DNA of 64,000 nt, from NCBI GenBank assembly GCA_010093515.1, contig MU001682.1, positions 379,997 to 443,996 on the forward strand, given 5' to 3'. Each line of letters opens with the position of its first letter. Position 1 is the stretch's first letter. The DNA is from Lineolata rhizophorae (taxonomy: Eukaryota > Ascomycota > Dothideomycetes > Lineolatales > Lineolataceae). The translations under genes were made by a program, and so were the position numbers. The notes beneath the pieces are model-generated. The model ran no database searches, was not told the DNA's origin, and saw only the letters and a list, made by a program, of their open reading frames with translations. Of this stretch, positions 46,597-55,974 are shown piece by piece.

Positions 46597-48113
46597 ATGT
46601 CGTCCGCCCCGCCCAACGCCGGAAATTCTCTCGTAGACGACCTCCACGGAGCATTTGCCGACAATACGATTTGGCTGGACCGTGACGTTTCACCCAGCGT
46701 CCCCGCGTCCTTCATTCGCTTCCAATACCTGTCAGAAGTACGATTCCCCATGTTGCTACAGTCTGTCTGGACTGAAAGAACTAACGCCGTTCAGGGTGGC
46801 GCCAACGTTCTTCTCTCGCTGAGTCCGGATCTCAGCGGCGGCAAGGTTGGACTCTGGCTCCCGCATGTCGCCTAACTGCTCTCAAACTCACTCGTGCGGG
46901 CAAAATGCAGACCGGCTATCGGGAGGAGCACAAGCCTCTGTTAGAAGGCAAGCTTCTTCGTCTACGAAAAGCTGTGCGAGGCTTTATTACGGCGAAGGAC
47001 ATCTTTCGTTTCCACCAGTCGGTGATACAGTATTTCTTCAGCGCGGATGAGGTGGTTGAATATACTCTTTTGCGAGTCAACAACTCCTTCTTGGCCGTCT
47101 GCAATGAAAACCTCCAACGACTGGCGGAGCACCAGCTACGGACCGCAGACCGCACGGACGGCTGTTTGATTGGAAGCCAAGACGACTTTATCTCAGCTCT
47201 CTTCGTCACAGACATGACTTCACACTTCGGCCCGACCCCAGATCCGAGGGGCGTCGCCTTCTTCCCTACTGCGGAATCATCCTCGCAGCGCCTTGTTACG
47301 GTTGAGTTCAAACCGAAGTGGTTGATCCAGTCTCCTACAGCACCCCAGAAAGCCCGGCGGTGTCGAACCTGCGCTCTGCGTGCAAAGCGACAAGCGACAA
47401 AACACCGTTCAAGTGACAAAGAATTTTGCCCTTTGGCCCTTGTGGATTCAAAAGGCCCAAGCGCTCATACTCTCGCTGAAAGCATTGTCCGAGCACAGGC
47501 CTACTATCACGAGTTAGATCCTGCGCAACTAGATCATCTGACGAAGATGCTTTCCTCATTCATTCAATATGAACGAACTAACGATCGGCTTTTACAAAAA
47601 TTGAAGAACCTACAGATGCGACTCAGCCACCCATTGAGCCGGACTAGGAAGTGCGAAGACGTTAGTGATATACTCATTTCGATGACACTTCGAGATTGCT
47701 CTCTCCTCATAAGATTTGACATAGCGTCCGTCGGAGGGGAACATGTCGAACCGGAAGCCAAGCTCGCTGACTTGGACTTCAAGTCTCATGGATTGCTTGT
47801 CGACCATTACTGTGAGCGAAACTCGGCTGTTCTCGTGGAGACGGTGAAGGCATTAGACAACCCCAAATTAGTGGACCATGAGCTTCGGGCCGCACGAGAT
47901 GATCTCTATGATAGGCTTCGCACTTGGAGTGAGGCCGAGGAGCACCTGATACGTGCAGGTTGGTACACTGGCGACGAGAACTGCAAGCTTGATCGGGAGA
48001 TTTGTGTTCTGTGGAAAGAAAGAGATGGGGCAGAAACCGAAAGTGCAACGGAACCCGAAGATGCAACGAGAAATCGTGTGGTGCGGAGCAACTCCCTAAA
48101 GGACAAGAAATAA
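46597..48113 (+). CDS. Inositol-pentakisphosphate 2-kinase
   Basis: Phosphorylates inositol pentakisphosphate at position 2 to make phytate (IP6), a nuclear signalling step. Exons 46597-46737, 46795-46845 and 46911-48113; 464 residues. Motifs: FQYLSEGGANVLLSL (nucleotide loop), KLLRLRKAV, the family signature VEFKPKWL and the zinc-like CRTCALR that binds the inositol, then CPLALVDS. Exon 2 is only 51 nt. Its downstream donor (AAG|GTTGGA, 46846) is weak but the alternative reading hits a stop. The C-terminal 30 residues are charged and disordered. Confidence 0.9.
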
Positions 48114-48356
48114 AAGCTGGCAGACCACAGGGCGGGAGGCTCTGCTTTGGCACCAAGCAAAGAGGTTGACATCAAGGACGCCGAGAGAACAAGAACAGGG
48201 AAAACACAACCCTCTCCTAACTTCGGGCGTTTGGGACGAAGTGATCATGTACGAAACTTGGGCTAAAGACGAGTGATTAGAGGCAAAGGTTGCAAAACCA
48301 ACTTTTCTGATGTATGCCCATTTTTAAATATTTAAGGATCCACTACCCTAATCGAT
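48114..48356. other. Gap between convergent IPK1 and NDUFAF5-like genes
   Basis: 243 bp, 3' sequence only. Confidence 0.4.
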
Positions 48357-49482
48357 TTAGCGATTACCACTCTTGCCGCCTGTCCTCTGGCCTTCCAAGA
48401 CATCCTTGATACTCACCATCCCACTACCCCTCTCCAATGGTTTCGCTTGCTGAGGGGCCTCCTTCCAACCTATCATATATATAAGCCTGAAGGTTGCAGG
48501 CAGCGTCCCATCATCATTCCCGTGCAAAGCTCGATAAATGGCATCTGCAGCTACGAGAACATCGCGTCGAATAGGAGGCACATCGCGCCCAGCCAAAGCA
48601 TTCGACTCTCCCATAGCTTGAAGGTCCGCCATCAGGGCGAAGCTGTCAGGATAATCAACAACAATGTCGTCAACGTCCACCGTGAGAAGCCTAAACCCGG
48701 CACGTTGCAGAAGCCCCCCAACATCACGAACGTCGGCAAGTGGTGACATGTGAATACCGATACCACCCCGACGCTCCATCTCAGCCAACTGTAGCGAGGT
48801 ACGCAACTCAAACAGGCTGTCGCCGCCGAGCATAGCCGCCATGAAGGGCGCATCAGGCTTGAGGATGTTGTTTACTTGAGTCAAGACAGAAGGAAGGTCA
48901 TTGACCCAATGGAGGCTACACGAGCTGAGAACGGCATCGAACGTGTGCGGCGCAAACGGCAGCGTCTCGTCGCTAGCAAGTAGATGGCGTGTGATGGCTA
49001 TCTCGTTGTTGAAGGGGAGATCCTCGTCCCGGTGGAGCAGCGAGCGCGAAGATTCTGCGGCGGTCAGGGCAGAAACACGGCTAGACAACGGCTCGTACAC
49101 AGGAGCGGCGGAATAACTGTCAGGGTTGGGGCGAGTGAGGATGCGCGCAATGTTGCACGCATTCGCGCCTAGGTCAAGAACATGCGGGAAGTGGCGCTTG
49201 ATGTCCTGGGAAGCGGGAGTTAGACGAATGGCATGGCTAGCAGCGCTCAAAATGACGCCAGATGGTGTTTCGACGTACGAGAAGACGCTCGCATAGACGC
49301 GCCGCCACTTCGTCGCGAACGTAGTCGACTTTCCTGCTAGTCTCGGCATCTCGCGCCGCACGCTCCTTTTGCAGCCACTTAGTCCGCCGGCTGAACACGT
49401 CAAGAGTGGGCGCTCCCGGGGCTTGTACGGCATAACCGCGCACGCTTTTGGGGTATCCGAAGCGCCCAAGTGACGGCCTCAT
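48357..49482 (-). CDS. NDUFAF5-like mitochondrial methyltransferase
   Basis: SAM-fold protein of the complex I assembly factor NDUFAF5 family, which hydroxylates an arginine of NDUFS7 in animals. Exons 49482-49279 and 49205-48357 (intron 73 nt), 350 residues. The first 30 residues are basic with RFGYPKSVRGYAVQAP, a likely mitochondrial presequence. Then LDVFSRRTKWLQKERAA and YVRDEVAARLCERLL, the SAM-binding loop HVLDLGANACNIARIL, LPFAPHTFDAVLSSCSLHWVNDLP, and a C-terminal region with FMAAMLGGDSLFELRTSLQ and GRDVPPIRRDVLVAAD. The order matches the family. ATG 49482 was chosen; a GTG-initiated extension is not supported. Confidence 0.92.
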
Positions 49483-50115
49483 GGTGGAACGCGAGGGCTC
49501 CACGTCGCCATTACACTGCTCCGGAGCTGGAAGTCGAAGGGGGCCGAGGGCGCAAGCGCTCGCACGTGCTTGTGTGCTGTGGTTTCAAAACTCTGCGCTA
49601 ACCTGCAATAAGAATACAGATATTCTATACAACCCGGTAAAATTAAATACGCAAAACGCCATAGAGTCCATCATGTTGATGCCCACCCACCATGTGCGGG
49701 TGCTGTTCACAAGGTAGCAGATAGCTTGCTATTCCTTTGAATGGCCTGACAGAGAAGAGTGGTCCGTGACGAACAGTCTCCCGCTAAGGCCAAACTATGA
49801 TTCTTTTCGCCTCTTGTGGACCGCACGCTAACCACAAACAGTCTTCATACAAGAGACATCATCTAGACCTCTTCTGGCATTCTCCAGAATTGCGGCCGAA
49901 TTAACGTAGCCATGGCGCCAATGTTTAAACAAATTAATTCATTACGCCTTCATGCCCAAGATAATATGCAGAGCCAGCCACTTTTCCATTGTTGTAGAGA
50001 GCACGGAGAAGACCCATCGCATTTAGGAGGAAGGAGTCACCGTGGACTGAATTGGTTCGAAATCAATGCTACCTCCAGCATCGATGACTCAGCTGAGCAG
50101 ACTAACCCCAGAAGG
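49483..50115. other. Intergenic region, start of an AT-richer stretch
   Basis: 633 bp. Base composition shifts towards AT from here to about 54.5 kb. No gene recognised. Confidence 0.4.
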
Positions 50116-51715
50116 TCACCCAATTACGGATTCCAGGACAGCGGCCCTCCCTAAGTTTGTCATTTTGAAGCGGGAAATATAGTCATCTCGGTTAACTAAA
50201 GTGCATCACCTTCATTAGTAATGATCTTCGAGAATGTAGACGAATTGAACTTACTGTAACCCCCACAGAGTCTCCTTTTGCCCGTAAATGATGACCTGCC
50301 ATGAAGAACCCTCCAGTTGTCGAAAACTGCTTTTCGTCAGACCTTAGCAAAACTATTGACTCGAGCTTTCCATACTTAACGGCATTCCTGGTTTCAGTTG
50401 CTCCCAGTATTCCATTGAAGGGTCTCTCAAGATTTGCACCCATTTCCTACACAGTAAGTTGTGTTACAGACATTCATCTTTGGGGTAGCTTCTGGTTTCT
50501 TACTCGGCTGCGTTGTACCAGTTTTGCACTTCGGAAAAGGGCGCGTCAATCGCCGCCCGGTCTGAGTTGTTCCAGCGAACTTGTATCAACTCTCCGGTGC
50601 CAACATCGTGGTTGAGTACGGGAAACGATTGATACGGTTGAAGACTAGTATCCTCGTTGCCGCTTGCGTGCGAGTATAACCGTATTGTGGACAGCATATC
50701 ATATGCTTTTGGATCCTCTTGTTTTAGAGTCTGGGCAGCCTTAAATCCGTCCACGAGAAGTGAAGCCCCGCCGCTACCGTGCGTATGGGATAACAGATGG
50801 AAAAGTTGCAGGCCGGCCGGATCAGAGAAGTACGTTGTATCAGTATGCGCTTCCAGGCTGATTTGGGTGTACGCCGTGTCTTTGGATGCGAGATCCGAAG
50901 TGAAGTCCCAAAACCCACCTAATCCGCAAGTCTAAGCATCAATCGTTGATTCAATAGAGAAAACAGAGACTAACCATAGTGTGTCTGTCGAATGAAAGCA
51001 ATGCGTTTCAAAAGCCTTTCCGTATCCTGCGGAGTTGGGGGACAGCCTTCGACGAAACAAAAGCCATAGATTCTCTAAAACTGCCCCTTAGGATTCCTTC
51101 AATCCAAAGGACTAAAACACTTACCAAGTTCAAAAGCCATTGCCCGACTCCTTGATCCGTGTCCATCACGTCCTTGAAATATACCTTCGGAAGGCTTTCC
51201 GCAATTGAAGAAGTCCAAAGAGATGCTCTAATAGCAAGTCAGACCATCTATCTGAGCAAGGGACGAAGAGCTTGGGTTTGCTTGATTACTTGTTAATTCC
51301 CTGCCGTTCCCTCGAACTATCTCCCCGCGCAAATTTATTCAGCCAGTTTTTCGGATAGTAGCTGTCATGTCCATCGCTCCCTAAACATTATGTAAGAATG
51401 AAAGTATTATCATATCGCCTTTGACGTCAACACCAACACTTGACATTGAAGCCCTCTTGGGTTTCTGAAAGTGACTGCATCGTTATGTCTCTTGGTATCT
51501 GTTCCAAAGTTAGTGCAGGTGCTTTGGCATGATGGCTGCTAAAGATACCTCAAACGTGTCCAGTAATCTTTGCTTGGTGACTTCATGGACGCAAGAAGAA
51601 CACTGGCAGTGGTCGCTATGTGGTGTTAGAGACAGTAGAGAATGGTGCGCTGAATATAATCGTACCGTAACCATAGATTCGGTCTGCTGCATTGTAAGCT
51701 CGGTATAGAAATCAT
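50116..51715 (-). CDS. Trimethyllysine dioxygenase-like 2-oxoglutarate oxygenase, ten exons
   Basis: First enzyme of carnitine synthesis, hydroxylating trimethyllysine with Fe(II) and 2-oxoglutarate. Reconstructed exons: 51715-51666, 51615-51549, 51498-51438, 51380-51290, 51227-51125, 51074-50975, 50918-50504, 50446-50376, 50326-50255, 50195-50116; 369 residues, introns 49-62 nt, all frames joining. The zinc-site segment RDHCQCSSCVH, then DTFEIPRDI, SDGHDSYYPKNWL, YGFCFVEGCPP, THYGGFWDF, and the iron ligands EAHTDTTYF (His-x-Asp) and FDNWRVLHGRS (distal His), then GGYINRDDYISRF at the end. Five-prime end is uncertain: the model starts at a short MISIPSLQC and lacks the mitochondrial leader of relatives; an upstream frame (51732-51929 and beyond) may encode one. 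No single long frame exposes this gene. Confidence 0.85.
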
Positions 51716-52426
51716 TGTTGGCTACTGCATCTTACATCGTTGCAATACCTCCATCGCGTCTCGAAAGTATTTGAAGTAGCTTGTCATTCGACGCAGCTGG
51801 GGCACAACCTGATAGATATCTGACTGCAGAGGGAGCTGGGTATTCCTGCTGATACACCGTCCTAACTGCTTTAGTTTTTGGTATAACGCTATACCGTTCA
51901 CTATGACTTTGTCTCGCAGGAAATCTCAATGTTGCACATCTTGGTAGGTGCTGTCGTATTGCATTGAGTGGCGTGATAATCTGGAACGTCGACCGATGAA
52001 GTCTGAACGTGTTAGGAAATATATTTCCAGTGCCGTCGGATACCTCTAAGATTTATACCGTGAGTGCAAAAGACGCAGCATGGTTATTGATGACGTAGAC
52101 CCTCACTGTGATTCATCAATTGCCCCCAGTCCGCTGTGCAAGACGATGTTTAGACAGAAGAGCGTAGGAATACCGCGTTCCGACAACTCGGTCCAATCTG
52201 AACTTTATTTGTCTACAACAAGGCTTGGCATGCGCTTTGCTTCGGCATCTGTATTCGGTGGCCTTCCGAAGTCGGACGTGCTGAGAGACGTACCCTCTAG
52301 GCGAGGTTTTGCTCAGGCTGAAAAAGAGTTTCGCTCCAAAATAACATTCATTTGATACAGATGGAAAGAAAATGAAATAGACTAGATATGAAGAAAATAA
52401 AAGAAATGCAAAAGAAGATACATGAG
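51716..52426. other. Upstream region of the trimethyllysine dioxygenase-like gene
   Basis: A minus-strand frame through 51732-52040 encodes a basic, Ser/Arg-rich stretch (RSTFQIITPLNAIRQHLPR, ATLRFPARQS) that could be the missing N-terminal leader through an extra exon, but no donor in phase could be fixed. Otherwise no feature. Confidence 0.3.
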
Positions 52427-52498
52427 CGATCTGAATGGGACTCGAACCCACAATCTTTGCCACCGGAAAGCAACGCCTTACCATTAGGCCATCAGACC
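52427..52498 (-). tRNA. tRNA-Arg (anticodon CCG)
   Basis: 72-nt cloverleaf on the minus strand. Acceptor GGTCTGA pairs with TCAGATC, discriminator G; anticodon stem TTGCT/GGCAA with loop TTCCGGT, anticodon CCG reading CGG; T-loop TTCGAGT. No intron. Downstream runs TTTT/CTTTTATTTT form the Pol III stop. Confidence 0.94.
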
Positions 52499-53005
52499 CA
52501 CAGCTCAAAGTAGTATACTAACCTATTAAATACATATTTATAATAAAATTAGGGATGAGAAAAAGGCTATAACTTTCTAGATTAGTCTATTCTTCTGGCT
52601 TTAATCTCATAGTTTAGGAAACTAAGTATCACCGGCTCACACACACAAATGAACATATATTGGTAGGTAGTCTTAAATATTGCGACACCAGTTGGCGTGA
52701 ACAAGATAATTCACTAGATTGCACTTATCCTGAATAGTGTAAATTTGGGTTCATATTTATCATATTAACTTAAACTACCATAATTGCCCATCAAGGTATC
52801 CTTATGGGAATGCATGAGAAATTGCTAGCTATACACGAATCCTTAATGGGGGCGTGCCTGATATCCCAGCGGTGGCAGAAGCTGGCATTTCCAAGGGAGA
52901 AGGCTGTCCTGGCGGTGAGCCGTTATACTGGTTCGACGATCGCCTGTAGCTGAATTGGTCCCGCGGCCTCGCGTTCACGTTTCGCGGTTGCGTCGACCCT
53001 TGTAA
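52499..53005. other. AT-rich gene-free stretch
   Basis: About 500 bp, strongly AT-rich to about 52850 (TTATAATAAAATTAGGG and similar), then GC-normal. No repeat or gene recognised. The composition could reflect old point-mutation decay of a former repeat, but I see no homologous copy. Confidence 0.4.
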
Positions 53006-54095
53006 CTAGTGCGCTTCAAATGGACATTTCTCCCGTAGTATTGACCTAGTAATTGCCTTTCTGAGAATCTGCTTTAGGTAGCTCCCGCCGATAGGTACGA
53101 ACCGCTTCGATAATCTAGGCCGAGGATTCGTACCGTGTTGGGAATCCGAGATGGTCCGACAAGTCGGCGTAGTATGAAGGCTTTGTGGCACCTCAGAAAA
53201 CGCGCTTTCGCCCACATTTGCCTCGCGGGGGCAAGCTAGCCGAGATTTCGATGCACTGGATACGTTGCTCCTAATCTCCTCGACTCTCTGGCCCTCAATA
53301 CCGTGGAGCCTGCCGACCCAGTCGATGCTTTCTGCCAAACTAGCTCCGTTGTGGCGGCGGTCTGGTAGCTTCCTAGAATCCGGTTCCCTGCTATGTACCG
53401 ATTCATCTACCTTAGATGGCCAATGCTGATAGCGCCTGGTGGGCTTTGGACGTCGAGTATATGAAGATGGCTGGCGTGGAGTATTTGATTCTGGCATGTG
53501 TGAGCCCGGGTGGCCGGACAGAGGTCCCGATTCCCAGACTCCTTTCTCGGATCGCCGCGCTCGCTCGCATTGGACACCTTCAGGATATACATGGCAACGA
53601 TCTCGTGAAATCTCCTTTTGCCCGTCAGTATAGTAATATCCGTGGTCGACGATCGCGGGTATATACCTCGAGGAATTCCTCCCTACATTCACGGTAGGAT
53701 AGCAATATCCCTGGTCGGGGGTTCTCAAGGACATGCCCAGAGAAATTCCTCACCACGGCCGGATTAGGATAGTAATACCCGTGTTCCGGGGTCATAGGTA
53801 CATGCCTGTAGGAACTTCTCACTACTTTCACGTCAATACGCTGTTGACCTCGACAATCTCGGCGAGGCATATCGACATCTAGCCTGCTTTGCTGGTACGG
53901 CGAGGAAGACACAGCAAAATGACAGCACTCTGAGAAGCTTTTGTGTTGCCTCGTGTTTAGAGGATACGCCTTGTACTTATCCCGCAAGCTCGGTCGGGAA
54001 TTAGAGACTTGTGGCGATGGGGTACGCCTCGTTGTCCACCTGTAGCTCCGAGTGTGCTCCACAAAGTCCGAATATTTGTTACACTCCTGCGGCAT
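53006..54095 (-). CDS. Orphan protein with 23-residue tandem repeats, frame slip inside
   Basis: Two overlapping minus-strand frames (54095-53625 and 53734-53006) share a tandem array and together make one reading unit of about 360 codons. The repeat reads roughly VVR-S/F-S-x-HVP-x-x-P-x-HGYYYP; copies are TVNVGRNSSRYIPAIVDHGYYYT, a copy with NPAVVRNFSGHVLEN and one with SSYRHVPMTPEHGYYYP. The middle copy is 70 nt instead of 69, at a C-run (G on plus, 53717-53721), which breaks the frame; the second frame also has its own ATG at 53734. The rest is basic, Arg/Ser-rich and unlike any family I know. No signal peptide or membrane span. It may be a lineage-specific gene, a decaying one, or one with an unseen splice. 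Confidence 0.45.
53627..53834. repeat. Tandem 69-bp repeat, three copies
   Basis: Copies at about 53627-53695 (69 bp), 53696-53765 (70 bp) and 53766-53834 (69 bp), each starting AGGATAG or AGTATAG then TAATATCC on the plus strand. A fourth, degenerate start (AGGATATACATGG) lies at 53582. Divergence among copies is high, so the array is not recent. Confidence 0.8.
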
Positions 54096-54611
54096 GTCGG
54101 CTAAACTCCACCGAAAAAGAGATCAAATTGGTCCTCGGACTAAAGAATAGCTGCCTTGACGCAAAAGTGGGCTAACCCCGAAGATTTAGTTGTAAAGGTA
54201 GGTCTAAGACAAACAATAGAATCTTGAGCGTGATGGTGCGAAATAAGCAAAAGCGGCACAGACTTATTTACTCAAGCACTAACACATGCCAATGAAATGA
54301 AGAAATATAACTAAGCCGACCATGGAACCTTTACGTCCCAGGAAAAAATGCCTTGTTTACCTGGCTTGTCGTGTGGTTCTTGAAGATCATCACTATAATA
54401 CTTTGAGAAGATATTCGTTCGTTTGCAAAACTTTGCGAACATCTTGCGTTGCAGACATGTGTGAGTGTCAACGTTCCATGTCGTGGCTAGAGGCATAGGC
54501 CTCGTTTCGGCAAACAAATGCAATGGAAGGCTTGGTTATCCCTGAATTATGCGCTGCTGCGCGACAAAGAGGCAGGGCGCTCACAGAGTGCAAAGCTTCA
54601 GTTCGCTTCTC
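54096..54611. other. Intergenic region between orphan and cyclin genes
   Basis: About 500 bp, neutral composition, no feature seen. Confidence 0.4.
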
Positions 54612-55567
54612 CTATTCGCCGTCGTCCATCGCTCCCAACCGTTCCAGCTCCCGGTCCAGCTGGTCAACAGTTAGTGGAGGGCGTGACTTCTCCCAACGCC
54701 TCTTTTCTTGCTCGACGAACCCTCCCATACTGATCATTGCGACTACAAGAAAGCCTAGCTCTTCGCGGTCGGTATCAAACACCTCCCACCACTCATCTCC
54801 GGGTAGTTTTAAGCCGACTTCTCTTGCGGCTAAATATATTGCCGCGGTCGCTAGGGAGTGGGGCTGGTGGGTTAGGTACAGGCGTTGGGGGTTCATTAAA
54901 GACGAGTTTAGGTGTGCAAAGGCACGCTTGGCAACAGCGCTGCCCTGCGGCTGGGCGAAAGCTTCGACTGCCTGGAGGTAGTTAATGCACAGTGTGTAAG
55001 GGAGCGCCACATGGGTGTTGAATCCAAGGATGCGAAGCACAATGGCCTCCAGCTTCATCATGAGGGAGCGGCGGGCGTGGTAGTCCCCTTCGGTGAGATA
55101 GTAAGCTTTCGGCCCAGGATCATCGAGGGCGGCTGCATCGTCGAATAGAGACGTCGGCGGTAACGCGTCGAGGAAGGCATAGACGTTGAGAACGGCTCGA
55201 GGCAATCTCGAATGCGCCGAAAGCTTTGCCGCGAGGTAGAGACACGCGGCGGACACATGCTGCGCGCTGGTTAGAGAAACCCTCACGGCGCGCATAGAAC
55301 CGGCCGGAGAAGCAGGAGAAAGCATGGGGCACGTACCTTGGCGCTGTGCTCCTTGAGGCTGGCGCCTTCGGAGCCGACCCAGACTCTGGCGAAGATGACG
55401 ATGGCTTGGGCGATGATCTCCTGAGGAAGCCGTAGCAGGACACCCGCAGCCTGGGCCAGCGCGGAGCCCGCGAAGACGAGCGAAGTTTCGAGATGGTGCG
55501 GGACGCCGTCGAGCTGGGAGGCGGACGAGGCGAGCTGGGCGGACGAGGCGAGGCTGTTGGCGGCCAT
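54612..55567 (-). CDS. Cyclin-L-like cyclin-box protein
   Basis: Exons 55567-55337 and 55259-54612 (intron 77 nt), 292 residues. Two cyclin boxes: the first with AGVLLRLPQEIIAQAIVIFAR and, across the splice, HVSAACLYLAAKLSAHSRL, LPRAVLNVYAFLDAL; the second with HARRSLMMKLEAIVLRILGF, PYTLCINYL, and SLATAAIYLAAREVGLKLP. This spacing is that of transcriptional cyclins of the L/K/T group that pair with CDK11/CDK9-type kinases and act in mRNA processing. A cyclin domain protein with no destruction box is seen, in line with a non-cell-cycle role. Start at MAANSL. Confidence 0.8.
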
Positions 55568-55974
55568 CGCGGAGCGCCGTCGTCCTCGTTGTCGCGGTGG
55601 GCGGCAGGCGGCGCGCCGGCATGTGAGAGGCGGCGGCGTGGCAGGCACGTGCGCGATAAGCGGGCACGGCAGCACCATTTGCCGAGCAACGGCCGGCTGC
55701 CAAGCGCCGCCCGCTCCGCTTCTTGCATGTGACAGACGGATGGCCGTCCCCCGTCTCCCCATTAACATCCTCCTCCCACCACGCCCGCCCGTATCCTCCT
55801 CATTATCGTCCCATGCGCTGCATCGCGCTCGAGTCTCCATGCTGCGTCCGCATTGCTGTCGTGACTGTCTGCGCTTCTAGCTAGCCTTTGCCTTCCCCTC
55901 TCCGCCTACCGCCACCTCCTGCCGCCGACGTTCCGCTACCCTAGCGCCGCACGTTTCGACATCGCCGGCTGTCC
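55568..55974. promoter_or_regulatory. Divergent promoter of cyclin-L-like and OPI1 genes
   Basis: 407 bp, GC-rich, with a C/T-rich leader just before the OPI1 start. No definite site recognised. Confidence 0.45.

Noticed and set aside
52116-52508. 130-codon minus-strand open frame over the tRNA-Arg(CCG)
   Set aside because: Its N-terminal part is simply the translated tRNA gene; the rest has no similarity.
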